A stretch of DNA of 64,000 nucleotides from an uncultured Anaeroplasmataceae bacterium (GTDB lineage: Bacteria; Bacillota_I; Bacilli_A; Acholeplasmatales; Anaeroplasmataceae), in NCBI GenBank assembly GCA_910584005.1, contig CAJTXR010000001.1, forward strand, positions 124,001 to 188,000. Reading direction: 5' to 3'. The notes under the pieces were generated by a model, which was not told the origin of the DNA, did not search any database, and was given only the letters and a program-made list of their open reading frames with translations. Shown in pieces: positions 34,144-43,424 of this stretch (positions are counted from its first letter, which is position 1; every line of letters begins with the position of its first letter). The translations under genes and the position numbers were made by a program.

Positions 34144-36468
34144 ATGCCATATGATTTAGATACACTGGAATTTCAAAAGGTTTTACTTCTTGTAAAACAG
34201 TTTGCTAAAACCAATTACGCTAAAGAGTGTATAACAGATCTTTATCCGAGTCATTCTTTAGATGAAGTTTTAACCTTACAAAAACAAACTTCGCAAGCGT
34301 TTGAAGCGATTGTAAAACTTTCTGATCTTCCTTTAGGAGGGTTATATGAGGTGCTTCCAAGTATTCGCCGTGCTCAAATTGGTGGGATCTTGGCTCCTGA
34401 GGAATTAAATCGTATCGTTGGATTAATTCAATGTACTGCCAATGTTGAGCGTTATTTTGCTACTTTGGTTTCTATGAAGCTTGATATTTCAGCTTTAGAA
34501 GAATATAAAAATCGGTTTCAGCAATTTAAGAATTTAAAAACAAATATTACATTAGCGATTTCAGATGATGGTAAAGTCAATGACTCAGCTTCAAGAGAGT
34601 TGTTTACCATTCGGAAAAGCATTTCATCTTTAGAAAATCGGCTTAGAAGTAAACTTTCTGAGATAATGGCATCAAAAGCATCTATGTTAACTGAAAATTT
34701 AATTGTTTTGCGGAACAATCGGATGTGCTTGCCTGTCAAAATTGAATATAAAAATAGTTTTAAGGGAATTGTACATGATGTATCTTCTTCAAATACAACA
34801 TGTTATATTGAACCAGAATCTACATTAGAAACAACGAATCAAATTGAATCTTACCGAGCTGCCGAAAAAAATGAAATTCAAAATATTTTAAAGAATTTAA
34901 GTTTGCTTGTTCGAGCAGAAGCAGAAGAATTATTAGGAAATTTAGATGCTTTGACCAAGTTAGATATTATTTTTGCCAAAGCTCAAATGGCAAAAGAATA
35001 TGAGTATAATCCAGTACAGATTGTAGATACTGGGTATTTCAATTTAAAGAAAGCGAAGCATCCATTACTTGCTAAAGAGCAGGTCGTTCCTATTGATGTG
35101 GAATTGGGAAAAACGTATTCTACAATTATCATAACGGGTCCAAATACGGGTGGAAAAACGGTTGCGATGAAGACAGTTGGTTTATTACACCTTATGGCGT
35201 TATGTGGAATGTGGATTCCAGCATCAAAAGACTCTATTGTTTCTATTTTTGATCATATTCTTGCGGATATAGGAGATGAGCAATCAATTGAGCAATCCTT
35301 ATCTACCTTTTCTAGTCATATGAAACATATGAAGGAAATTCTTTCAACGGCAAATGCATTTTCTTTAGTTTTATTAGATGAACTAGGCAGTGGGACAGAT
35401 CCTAAGGAAGGGAGCAGCCTTGCGATTGCAATGATTGATTATTTGAAAGGGCGAGGAGCAAAGACCATTGTCACTACGCATTATAGTGATTTAAAGGCCT
35501 ATGCTTTTCATCAAAATGATGTTTTAAATGCTTCTGTCGAATTTAATTCAACTACTTTACTTCCTACATATCGTTTACTGATTGGGGTTCCAGGTAGGTC
35601 GAATGCAATTGAAATTGCTTCTCGATTAGGAATTTGCCAGGAAATAATTGAAGGAGCAAAAACCTATATGGAGCGAATGGATTCTTCTTTATCTAAAGAT
35701 GCTTTAGAGAATTTAGAGGACAAAATTTTGGCTGTACAAGTTCAAGAAGAGGAACTAAAGCATAAACTAGAAATGAACGACAGAGTATATCAAGAGCTTT
35801 CTTATGAAAAACTCAAACTTTCTAAACAGCATGATCAAATTCTTGAAAAAGCGAAAGTAGAAGCAGCAGAACTTATCCATAAGGCTAAAATAGAAGCAGA
35901 ATCTCTTTTAGATCAGTTAAAAAAGATGGAACACCAAGAATATAAGGATCATCAGCTTGCTGAAATTAAGCATAAACTTAAAGAATTGAATGCGGATACA
36001 GATACTGGTAATCTATTTGAGGATGAGCTTTCAGTTGGAGATTATGTTTTTATTAAGCCTTATCAGCAGAATGGAACAATTACTAAAATCAAGAAGGATA
36101 AATATTCTATTCAAATGGGACAGTTTTCCATGGATTTTGATCGAAAGGATTTAATTAGAGCTCCAAAGCCAAAGGAAAAAAAGCTTAGAGAAAAAAGGCT
36201 TTCTGGTTATAATCCAACGGCTCATGTAGGTCTTTCTTTAGATTTACGTGGGAAACGATATGAAGAAGTAAAGGAGTTAATGGATACCTATCTTGATCAA
36301 GCATTATTGGGAAATTTAGAGTCTGTATCTATTATTCATGGATTTGGTACGGGTGCAATTCGTAAGGCAGTTTGGGAATATTTAAAAACTTGTCCTTTTG
36401 TAAAAAGTTATCGATATGGGCAAGAAGGAGAAGGATTAAACGGTGTTACTGTCGTAAAGCTAAAATAA
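34144..36468 (+). CDS. mutS2: Endonuclease MutS2
   Basis: MutS paralogue; recent work on B. subtilis MutS2 also links it to collided ribosomes. The 774-residue protein has the clamp/lever helices, Walker A GPNTGGKTVAMKTVG, Walker B LVLLDELGSGTDPKEGS, a coiled coil (about 515-620) and a C-terminal Smr nuclease domain (about 700-774) with LDLRGKRYEEV and IIHGFGTGAIRKAVWEYL. The LDLR and HGxGxG motifs are intact. Distinct from the membrane-anchored MutS-like protein at 7.2 kb. Confidence 0.95.
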   Translation: MPYDLDTLEFQKVLLLVKQFAKTNYAKECITDLYPSHSLDEVLTLQKQTSQAFEAIVKLSDLPLGGLYEVLPSIRRAQIGGILAPEELNRIVGLIQCTANVERYFATLVSMKLDISALEEYKNRFQQFKNLKTNITLAISDDGKVNDSASRELFTIRKSISSLENRLRSKLSEIMASKASMLTENLIVLRNNRMCLPVKIEYKNSFKGIVHDVSSSNTTCYIEPESTLETTNQIESYRAAEKNEIQNILKNLSLLVRAEAEELLGNLDALTKLDIIFAKAQMAKEYEYNPVQIVDTGYFNLKKAKHPLLAKEQVVPIDVELGKTYSTIIITGPNTGGKTVAMKTVGLLHLMALCGMWIPASKDSIVSIFDHILADIGDEQSIEQSLSTFSSHMKHMKEILSTANAFSLVLLDELGSGTDPKEGSSLAIAMIDYLKGRGAKTIVTTHYSDLKAYAFHQNDVLNASVEFNSTTLLPTYRLLIGVPGRSNAIEIASRLGICQEIIEGAKTYMERMDSSLSKDALENLEDKILAVQVQEEELKHKLEMNDRVYQELSYEKLKLSKQHDQILEKAKVEAAELIHKAKIEAESLLDQLKKMEHQEYKDHQLAEIKHKLKELNADTDTGNLFEDELSVGDYVFIKPYQQNGTITKIKKDKYSIQMGQFSMDFDRKDLIRAPKPKEKKLREKRLSGYNPTAHVGLSLDLRGKRYEEVKELMDTYLDQALLGNLESVSIIHGFGTGAIRKAVWEYLKTCPFVKSYRYGQEGEGLNGVTVVKLK

Positions 36469-36480
36469 GGATGGATAACA

Positions 36481-36768
36481 TTGATTTATGAGTATAATGG
36501 TCAAGAAATTTTAGATGGGCTCTATTTTTTCTATGCTTCCTGGAATTCCAAATGCAATCTTCTTGCAGAACGAATACAGAAACTAAATTTAGAATTTAAC
36601 TTGCCCATTTATAGAGTGAATGTGACAAAGTATGGTAGTTTGAAGCATCGATTTTCGATTACTCGAATCCCTTCATATTTACTGATTAAGAATGGAGAGG
36701 TCATTTCTAGAAGAGATGGAAATGTAGACTATTACTCTTTAAAACTGTGGTTAAAAGAAAGAGGGTAA
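36481..36768 (+). CDS. Thioredoxin-fold protein lacking the first active-site cysteine
   Basis: A 95-residue thioredoxin-like protein. The strand-then-WCxxC position reads FYASWNSKC (Trp21, Cys25), so only the second cysteine is present, and the cis-Pro loop RIPSYLLIKNGEVI is normal. With a single cysteine it cannot act as a dithiol oxidoreductase in the usual way. The start is TTG at 36481 after AAGGATGG. It sits between mutS2 and thiN, 12 nt after mutS2. Confidence 0.8.
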   Translation: MIYEYNGQEILDGLYFFYASWNSKCNLLAERIQKLNLEFNLPIYRVNVTKYGSLKHRFSITRIPSYLLIKNGEVISRRDGNVDYYSLKLWLKERG

Positions 36769-36774
36769 AGGAAT

Positions 36775-37386
36775 ATGGAATATGTATTAATTATTGGACA
36801 TGATATGGATTTTTCAAAATTTAATTTTTCCAACCGATACATTATTGGTGTTGATGAGGGGGCATATGTTGCCCTCCAACATGGTGTAAAGGTGGATGTA
36901 GCCATTGGCGATTTTGATTCTATTGATATGGACAAGGTAGACTATTTAAAGAAGAATACAAAGGTGATTGAGCTTCCACAAGAAAAAAACGATACGGATA
37001 CGATGGCTGCCTTAAAACTTTGTAAGGATGCCGAACGAATTATAATTTTAGGCGGAATTCAAGGAAAGAGAATCGAGCATTTTATTGCAAATTTATTATT
37101 AATGGAAAGATATCCTAAAGTAGAAATGTTAGACAATAATTCTCATATGTATGTCATGGATTCATCCTTTAGCATTAAACGAACAGAATATAAGTTTATT
37201 TCTTTTTTCGCTTTAAGTGATACAATTATCACATTAGAAGGCTTTCGATATCCATTAAACAAATATACCTTAAAGAATATGGATCCATTAACGATATCAA
37301 ATGAATTAACAAGCAGTCGAGGAATTGTGACAATTCAGGGTGGACGAGTTCTTGTCATCCAATCCAAAGAGGATAAGGTACTGTAA
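36775..37386 (+). CDS. thiN: Thiamine pyrophosphokinase
   Basis: Converts thiamine and ATP to thiamine pyrophosphate. The 203-residue product has the hallmark GVDEGAYVALQHGVKVDVAIGDFDSID, the QEKNDTDTMAAL motif and GGIQGKRIEHFIANLLLM, then a beta-rich thiamine-binding domain ending SRGIVTIQGGRVLVI. With the riboswitch-controlled thiT gene at 49 kb this completes salvage: uptake of thiamine followed by phosphorylation. Confidence 0.93.
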   Translation: MEYVLIIGHDMDFSKFNFSNRYIIGVDEGAYVALQHGVKVDVAIGDFDSIDMDKVDYLKKNTKVIELPQEKNDTDTMAALKLCKDAERIIILGGIQGKRIEHFIANLLLMERYPKVEMLDNNSHMYVMDSSFSIKRTEYKFISFFALSDTIITLEGFRYPLNKYTLKNMDPLTISNELTSSRGIVTIQGGRVLVIQSKEDKVL

Positions 37387-37387
37387 A

Positions 37388-38686
37388 ATGAAGAAATTTG
37401 CCAGTTATCTCATTCCATCGTTAATCGCAAGTCTTTTGATGAGTATGTATGCCATTGTGGATGGAATATTTGTGGGGCAAAAAATAGGAGATTCTGGCTT
37501 AGCTGCAATCAACATAACATGGCCGATTACCTCCTTTCTTCAATCTATAGGAACGGCTTTTGGACTAGCTGGAGGAATCACAATTCAAAAATTAAGGGGA
37601 AAAGACGAAGTTGAAAAAGCTCAAAAAATTAAACTTACAACAATTGTAGTTATCATTATTTTAGCTGTTTTCTTTGGGCTCTTATTTTATCTTTTGAGAA
37701 CTCCTCTATTGTGGGGATTAGGAGCTACTGAAACTTCCTTTGCTTATGCTCATCAATACTTAAAAATTATTTTAATTGGCTCTGTATTTCAAATGTTGGG
37801 TATGGGGATATTGCCTTTGCTTAAAAATTCAAATAAAGTAAAGATTGCGGCAGCCGCATCATTATTAAGCGTATTTACAAATTTGAGCCTAGATTATGTG
37901 TTCATTTACGTTGCAAATTTGGATTTAGCTGGGGCAGCTCTCGCCTCTGTGCTTGCTCAAGTCATTTCCTTTACGGTTTGTATTCTTGCTTATTTTAAAG
38001 AATTTAAAGGAATTACAATGAAAAAAGAAGTTCTTATTGATTTGGCTAAGACAAGTATTGCTCCATTTATTCTATCCTTTTCTTATTCTATTGTCATCAT
38101 TATAACGAATTTGGTTTGTACATCTTTTGGTAAGGATGAAGCAGTTGCTGCCTACACACTGTTATCATATTTATCGTATATTTTAATTGCCCTAGCTTGT
38201 GCAGTTGGGGATTCTATTCAACCTTTATTCTCCTATAATCAAGTCCGAAAGGAGTATAAAGAGAATAAAAAAATGCTTTGTACCTGTATTTTAATTAGTT
38301 TTTTAATCTGTTTGATAACTTCCTTAATAATGTTTATCTTTAAAAAGCAATTGGGGGATCTTTATAATTTATCTCCTACCGCAAAGGCCTATTATTATGA
38401 TGGCTTAATTTATTATGTGATTGGTGCCTTATTTGTTTCCTTTATTAAAGTTGCTGCAAGTTATTTTTATGCTATAGATGCTAAACTATTTGCCAATATT
38501 ATTGTGTTTTTAGAGCCATTTGTGCTAACTCCAATTGGATTTTTACTATTTTGCTTTCCTTTTAAACTCTATGGAGTTTGGATTGGGTACATTTTTGTTC
38601 AAGTCACTTTATTCTTGATTTCCCTTAGTTTAGTGATGATAAAGGAGAAAAAATTATTTCAAACCACATCTAATATTATAAACTAG
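37388..38686 (+). CDS. MATE family efflux transporter
   Basis: A 432-residue protein with about twelve hydrophobic segments. The N-terminal pattern MYAIVDGIFVGQKIGDSGLAAINITWP and the repeat-type segment of the second half are typical of MATE transporters, which export cations or drugs in exchange for sodium or protons. It starts one base after thiN, so it is probably co-transcribed. The substrate is unknown; it is not assumed to be thiamine. Confidence 0.9.
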   Translation: MKKFASYLIPSLIASLLMSMYAIVDGIFVGQKIGDSGLAAINITWPITSFLQSIGTAFGLAGGITIQKLRGKDEVEKAQKIKLTTIVVIIILAVFFGLLFYLLRTPLLWGLGATETSFAYAHQYLKIILIGSVFQMLGMGILPLLKNSNKVKIAAAASLLSVFTNLSLDYVFIYVANLDLAGAALASVLAQVISFTVCILAYFKEFKGITMKKEVLIDLAKTSIAPFILSFSYSIVIIITNLVCTSFGKDEAVAAYTLLSYLSYILIALACAVGDSIQPLFSYNQVRKEYKENKKMLCTCILISFLICLITSLIMFIFKKQLGDLYNLSPTAKAYYYDGLIYYVIGALFVSFIKVAASYFYAIDAKLFANIIVFLEPFVLTPIGFLLFCFPFKLYGVWIGYIFVQVTLFLISLSLVMIKEKKLFQTTSNIIN

Positions 38687-38712
38687 ATATTGCATTAAAT
38701 ATAATGAATATA

Positions 38713-38740
38713 TTTACAATCAAAAAACATGTTATATATT
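38713..38740 (+). promoter_or_regulatory. Possible promoter for truB-ribF
   Basis: TTTACA at 38713-38718, a 16-bp spacer and TATATT at 38735-38740. Confidence 0.4.
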
Positions 38741-38783
38741 TTCAAAAAACAGATACAAAATGAAAATGAAAGGAGGGGGATTT

Positions 38784-39668
38784 ATGGATGGTTTTTTTCT
38801 TGTAGATAAACCTAAAAATATGACTTCTCAAGCAGTTGTTTCCAAGATTAAAAAGCAATTCCATCTTAAAAAATGTGGCCATAGTGGTACTTTAGATCCA
38901 GATGCCACAGGGGTATTGGTTGTCGGGTGTGATTCAGCAACAAAGCTGATGAAATGGATTAATGAGCATGATAAATCTTATATTGCGACTATAATTTTTG
39001 GATATGATTCAAATACTTTAGATACTTCAGGTACAATTTTAAAAGAAGAATCTATGGATTTTTCAGCTGTAGAAATAGATAATATCTTGAAATCATATAT
39101 TGGAATACAAGAACAGGTTCCCCCTATGGTTTCTGCGATTAAAATTGCGGGTAAAAAGCTATATGAATATGAGCGTATGCATATAAAAATAGATCCTCCT
39201 GCAAGGCGAGTGCAAATATATGATATTAAGAGGCTTTCAGAACTAAGAAGAATAAATAATCATATTGAAGTTGATTTGCTTTTAAAAGTTTCTAAAGGCT
39301 TTTATGTTCGTAGTTTAGCAAGAGATTTAGGGAAATCTTTAGGAGGAATTGCAATATTAAAAGAATTACGGCGAATTCAAAGTGGAGATTTTACTTTGCT
39401 TTCTGCAGTGCCTTTGGCCGATATTAAAGAAGAAGATCTATTGAAAATTGAAGATATATTCCCTTTTCCAAGATATGAGGTCAATGATTATATTGCAAAA
39501 CTAGTTCAAAATGGAGTAATTCTAGATGAAAGACAATGGGTTACGAATCAGCCATTCTATGTTGTACATAAAAACAAAATCATTGCGTTATATGAGGTTA
39601 TAAAGAAAAATCAGTATAAGCCAGTCATCATTTTTAAAGATTGGAGAACAGAAGATGAAAATAATTAA
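38784..39668 (+). CDS. truB: tRNA pseudouridine-55 synthase TruB
   Basis: Makes pseudouridine 55 in the T-loop of tRNAs. The 294-residue product begins MDGFFLVDKPKNMTSQAVV and has the catalytic Asp in GHSGTLDPDATGVLVV, PPMVSAIKIAGKKLYEYER and KGFYVRSLARDLG. The start at 38784 follows AGGAGGGG; an ATG further upstream at 38760 gives a less typical N-terminus. It overlaps ribF by 14 nt, the usual truB-ribF-rpsO order of Firmicutes. Confidence 0.94.
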   Translation: MDGFFLVDKPKNMTSQAVVSKIKKQFHLKKCGHSGTLDPDATGVLVVGCDSATKLMKWINEHDKSYIATIIFGYDSNTLDTSGTILKEESMDFSAVEIDNILKSYIGIQEQVPPMVSAIKIAGKKLYEYERMHIKIDPPARRVQIYDIKRLSELRRINNHIEVDLLLKVSKGFYVRSLARDLGKSLGGIAILKELRRIQSGDFTLLSAVPLADIKEEDLLKIEDIFPFPRYEVNDYIAKLVQNGVILDERQWVTNQPFYVVHKNKIIALYEVIKKNQYKPVIIFKDWRTEDENN

Positions 39669-40566
39669 AGTTAAAGGAGCTCAACATGAGCGTATTTTAG
39701 ATCCTCTTTGTGCAGCCATTGGGAATTTTGATGGGGTGCATTTAGGGCATCAAAAATTAATTGAAGAATGTAAACGCCATGGATATAAGTCTGCTGTTTT
39801 GACTTTTTATCCTCATCCTTCTGTATTTTTAAAGAAAATCCCAGATTATAAATTAATTACGCCTATGGAGCATAAGGCGGATATTTTTGCTCGTATGGGA
39901 ATCGATTATTTGATTATCATTGAATTTAATGAGGATGTCGCAAGAATCAGTAAAGATGAATTTATTCAATGGATGAAAAATTTAAATATAAAATCTTGTG
40001 TTTGTGGATACGATTTTACTTTTGGCAGAAAGGCAGAGGGGACAATCCTTGATTTAAGTAAAGAATTTGAATTTTATGAAGTGAAAAAGTTCATCTTTGA
40101 AGATGTTCGAGTGTCATCAACTTATACAAGAGAACTGTTGTCTTTAGGGAATATTCCTAAGGCGAATCGTTTGTTGGGAAGAACTTTTTCTATTCGTGGG
40201 GAAGTGATTTATGGTTCTCAAAAGGGGAGAAAAATTGGGTTTCCTACTGCAAATATTGAGTACAAAAATTATTATTTGCCAGGTAATGGAGTTTACTTTG
40301 TAACGATTTTTCTTCAACAAAAGCTGTATTATGGCATGTGTAATATCGGGAACAATCCGACTTTTAATTTTTCCTTAAAGAAACGTATGGAAGTTAATGT
40401 GTTCGGCTTAGATGAGGATATTTATGGGGAAAATATCGAAGTTTTTTTCCATGAAAAAATTAGAGAGGAACGTGCCTTTGCTTCTGTAGAAGAACTAACT
40501 GAACAACTAACAAGGGATAAAAAGCAATGTTATATGCTTTCCTCTACGATGAATTTTACAAAATAA
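39655..40566 (+). CDS. ribF: Bifunctional riboflavin kinase/FAD synthetase
   Basis: Makes FMN and FAD. The 303-residue product has the FAD synthetase domain with AIGNFDGVHLGHQKLI and VCGYDFTFGRKAEG, and the C-terminal riboflavin kinase domain with GRTFSIRGEVIYGSQKGRKIGFPTANIE and CNIGNNPTF. Downstream is rpsO with its own promoter. Confidence 0.95.
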   Translation: MKIIKVKGAQHERILDPLCAAIGNFDGVHLGHQKLIEECKRHGYKSAVLTFYPHPSVFLKKIPDYKLITPMEHKADIFARMGIDYLIIIEFNEDVARISKDEFIQWMKNLNIKSCVCGYDFTFGRKAEGTILDLSKEFEFYEVKKFIFEDVRVSSTYTRELLSLGNIPKANRLLGRTFSIRGEVIYGSQKGRKIGFPTANIEYKNYYLPGNGVYFVTIFLQQKLYYGMCNIGNNPTFNFSLKKRMEVNVFGLDEDIYGENIEVFFHEKIREERAFASVEELTEQLTRDKKQCYMLSSTMNFTK

Positions 40567-40577
40567 TAGATTCATAC

Positions 40578-40606
40578 TTGAATTACTATTTAATTTTTGA
40601 TATAAT
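40578..40606 (+). promoter_or_regulatory. Promoter for rpsO
   Basis: TTGAAT at 40578-40583, a 17-bp spacer and TATAAT at 40601-40606 with an extended TGA element. Confidence 0.7.
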
Positions 40607-40623
40607 AAAAAAGGTCGTTTTCT

Positions 40624-40666
40624 TTGTATATGGATGATCCTCTGATACCTATACTAGGATATACGA
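40624..40666 (+). promoter_or_regulatory. Possible S15 leader (three-way junction) before rpsO
   Basis: The untranslated leader can form an 8-bp closing stem (40624-40631 with 40659-40666, one G-U pair) enclosing two small hairpins: GGA/TCC (40632-40640) and CCT/AGG (40648-40658). This is the layout of a three-way junction just upstream of the ribosome site. S15 genes in several bacteria are autoregulated by leaders that mimic the S15 site in 16S rRNA. The helices are short, so this is a candidate only. Confidence 0.35.
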
Positions 40667-40696
40667 TGAATAAACAGTTTAAAGGAGGAAAAAAAG

Positions 40697-40963
40697 ATGT
40701 TAGCTAAAGAAAGAAAAGCAGAATTAGTAAAACTTTATGGTAAGAATGAAAAAGATACCGGCTCTACAGAAGTTCAAATTGCTATTCTTACAGAAGAAAT
40801 CAATTTATTAAACACACATTTTGAAACTCATATTCATGATTTTCATTCTAAACGCGGTTTAATGAGTAAAATTGGTCAAAGAAGAGCATTATTAGATTAT
40901 TTAAAGCGTAAAGATTTAACTAAATATGAAGAGTTAATTAAGAAATTAGGATTACGTAGATAA
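40697..40963 (+). CDS. rpsO: 30S ribosomal protein S15
   Basis: An 88-residue protein matching S15 along its length: DTGSTEVQIAILTEEINLLNTHFETHIHDFHSKRGLMSKIGQRRALLDYLKRKDLTKYEELIKKLGLR. It binds the 16S central domain early in 30S assembly. The start follows AAAGGAGGAAAAAAAG. The order rpsO-pnp is conserved. Confidence 0.98.
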   Translation: MLAKERKAELVKLYGKNEKDTGSTEVQIAILTEEINLLNTHFETHIHDFHSKRGLMSKIGQRRALLDYLKRKDLTKYEELIKKLGLRR

Positions 40964-40968
40964 TGAGG

Positions 40969-40998
40969 GGCACAAATTTGTGCCTTTTTATTTTTTTT
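40969..40998 (+). terminator. Terminator between rpsO and pnp
   Basis: Perfect GGCACA/TGTGCC stem with AATT loop and a long T-rich tract. Confidence 0.8.
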
Positions 40999-41018
40999 GT
41001 ATCATTTATGAGATTTTG

Positions 41019-41027
41019 TGTTATAAT
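41019..41027 (+). promoter_or_regulatory. Extended -10 promoter element for pnp
   Basis: TGT followed directly by TATAAT (41022-41027). No well-spaced -35 is seen; TTGTAT at 40997 has a 19-bp spacer. Confidence 0.45.
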
Positions 41028-41071
41028 GAATATGTTATGAATAAAAAAAGTAAGATTTAAGGAGAAAAAGA

Positions 41072-43237
41072 ATGAGTGAAGTAAAACGCTTCGAATACAA
41101 TTGGGCAGGACGTCCTCTTGTAGTAGAGATTGGCGAAGTAGCAAAACAGGCAAATGGTGCTTGTGTTGTTACTTATGGAGGAAGTACGGTTTTATCAGCA
41201 GTTTGTTCTAATAATGTCGCATCAACCGCAGATTTCTTCCCATTAATGGTGATATACCAAGAAAAATTATATGCAGCAGGAAAAATTCCTGGTGGCTTTT
41301 TAAGAAGAGAAGGTAGACCTTCTGAACATGAAACATTAGTTTCACGTTTAATCGACCGTCCGATTCGACCTTTATTTGCTGAGGGGTTTCGAAATGAAGT
41401 TCAGGTTGTAAATACAGTACTATCTAGTGATCCAGATTGTACAACCGCAATGGCTGCAATGCTGGGATCTTCTATTGCGTTAATGATTTCAGATATTCCT
41501 TTTGAAGGACCAATTGCTGGAGTTGTTGTAGGTAAAGTAGATGGAAAATTAATTCTTAACCCAACACCAGAGGAATTAGAAAAATCTGATATTAATTTAA
41601 CTGTGGCAGGCACCCATACTGCAATAAATATGGTAGAAGCAGGTGCTCGCTTCGTTAGTGAGGATGATATGTGGGAGGCATTGAAATTTGGTCATGCTGA
41701 AATTCAAAACCTTTGTGATTTCCAAAAAGAAATTGTTTCTGCATGTGGAAAAGAAAAGGTTGAAGTTGACCTATTCCAAGTAAATCCTGAGATTATGAAA
41801 GACGTTAAAGCCTATGCAGAAGAGCGTCTTGTTCAAGCAATTCGAATTGAGGATAAGCTAGAGCGATATGCAGCGATTGATTCTATTAATGCCGAAACAA
41901 TTGCTCATTTTGAAGAAAAAGTATTCATTAAAGAAATTGAAGGAATTAAGATAATTGATACAGAAGCAAAAACAGAATATTTGCGTCATGTACAGTATAC
42001 ATTAGATGATATTCTTCATAATGAGGTAAGAAGATTAATCTCTGTAGATAAGATACGTCCAGATGGTCGTAAAACGGATGAAATCCGACCATTATCTAGT
42101 CGTGTAGATGTATTGCCTAGAGTGCATGGTTCTGCTTTATTTACTCGTGGACAGACTCAAAGTTTAGGAACCGTAACCTTAGGATCTTTAGTGGATAGTC
42201 AAATTATCGATGGTTTGGGCGAAGAATCCAATAAACGATTCATGCTTCATTATAATTTTCCAGCCTTTTCTGTAGGAGAAACAGGTAGATATGGGGCTCC
42301 AGGTAGAAGAGAGATTGGACATGGTGCCTTAGGAGAAAGAGCTTTATCCTATGTAATCCCTAATGAGGATGAATTCCCATATACAATTCGAGTAGTATCT
42401 GAAATACTAGAATCTAATGGTTCTTCAAGTCAAGCAACCATTTGTTCTGGTACTTTAGCTTTAATGGCAGCTGGTGTTCCTATTAAAGCCCCTGTTGCAG
42501 GTATCGCTATGGGATTAATTACCTATGGAGATGATTATACGATTTTAACGGATATTCAAGGATTAGAGGACCATTTAGGAGATATGGATTTCAAAGTAGC
42601 AGGAACTAAGGATGGTATCACTGCTTTACAAATGGATATTAAAATTAAAGGAATTACTTATGAAATTTTAAAAGAAGCATTGTATCAAGCCAAAAAAGGT
42701 CGTTTAGAAATTTTAAACCATATGGCAACAACGATTGCAGAAGTTCGTCCTACTTTAAGTGAATATGCTCCTAAAGTTGTTACAGATAGGATCAATCCAG
42801 ACAAAATTAAAGACGTCATTGGGGCTGGTGGTAAAACAATCAATGCTACAATTGAAAAGTTTGATAATGTTAAAATTGATTTAGAACAAGATGGAAGACT
42901 TTATGTAATGCATGAAAACATGGATACAGCAAAAGCATGTTTAGCTTATATTTTAAATTCAATTCGTGAAGCTGAAGTTGGTGCGATTTATACAGGTCGT
43001 GTTACAAGAATTGAAAAATATGGTGTTTTTATTGAGCTATGGGATGGGGCAGAAGGATTATGTCATATTTCAAAATTAGCATTAGAACGAGTAGAAAAGC
43101 CAGAAGATGTTGTTTCTTTAAATGATGAAATCATTGTGAAATGTATCGGGGTAAATGAAAAGGGTCAAATTGATCTTTCTCGTAAGGATGCTTTAAGAGA
43201 TGCTCAAAAAAGAAATGAAAAGAAACAAGACCAATAA
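41072..43237 (+). CDS. pnp: Polyribonucleotide nucleotidyltransferase (PNPase)
   Basis: Phosphorolytic 3'-5' exoribonuclease. The 721-residue protein has two RNase PH-like domains (the second with GRREIGHGALGERAL and SSSQATICSG), a KH domain (INPDKIKDVIGAGGKTIN, about 571-588) and an S1 domain (GAIYTGRVTRIEKYGVFIELWDGAEGLCHIS, about 638-668). Downstream of rpsO as in other Bacilli. Confidence 0.97.
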   Translation: MSEVKRFEYNWAGRPLVVEIGEVAKQANGACVVTYGGSTVLSAVCSNNVASTADFFPLMVIYQEKLYAAGKIPGGFLRREGRPSEHETLVSRLIDRPIRPLFAEGFRNEVQVVNTVLSSDPDCTTAMAAMLGSSIALMISDIPFEGPIAGVVVGKVDGKLILNPTPEELEKSDINLTVAGTHTAINMVEAGARFVSEDDMWEALKFGHAEIQNLCDFQKEIVSACGKEKVEVDLFQVNPEIMKDVKAYAEERLVQAIRIEDKLERYAAIDSINAETIAHFEEKVFIKEIEGIKIIDTEAKTEYLRHVQYTLDDILHNEVRRLISVDKIRPDGRKTDEIRPLSSRVDVLPRVHGSALFTRGQTQSLGTVTLGSLVDSQIIDGLGEESNKRFMLHYNFPAFSVGETGRYGAPGRREIGHGALGERALSYVIPNEDEFPYTIRVVSEILESNGSSSQATICSGTLALMAAGVPIKAPVAGIAMGLITYGDDYTILTDIQGLEDHLGDMDFKVAGTKDGITALQMDIKIKGITYEILKEALYQAKKGRLEILNHMATTIAEVRPTLSEYAPKVVTDRINPDKIKDVIGAGGKTINATIEKFDNVKIDLEQDGRLYVMHENMDTAKACLAYILNSIREAEVGAIYTGRVTRIEKYGVFIELWDGAEGLCHISKLALERVEKPEDVVSLNDEIIVKCIGVNEKGQIDLSRKDALRDAQKRNEKKQDQ

Positions 43238-43252
43238 TTTATAAAAAAATCT

Positions 43253-43282
43253 AGGTATCCTCATGATAGGATACCTTTTTTT
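43253..43282 (+). terminator. Terminator after pnp
   Basis: Perfect 9-bp stem AGGTATCCT/AGGATACCT (43253-43261 with 43268-43276), 6-nt loop and seven Ts. Confidence 0.88.
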
Positions 43283-43424
43283 GTTAAAAGAAGTGTATTT
43301 TAATCATTTTTATATTTTGTTTTAAAAAAATTAAATGAAATTTTTGAAATACCGCAATTTATATCAAGTAAATAAAGGAGTAGTATCCTATAATATAGTC
43401 AAGAAAGATGAAAAGAGGTATATT

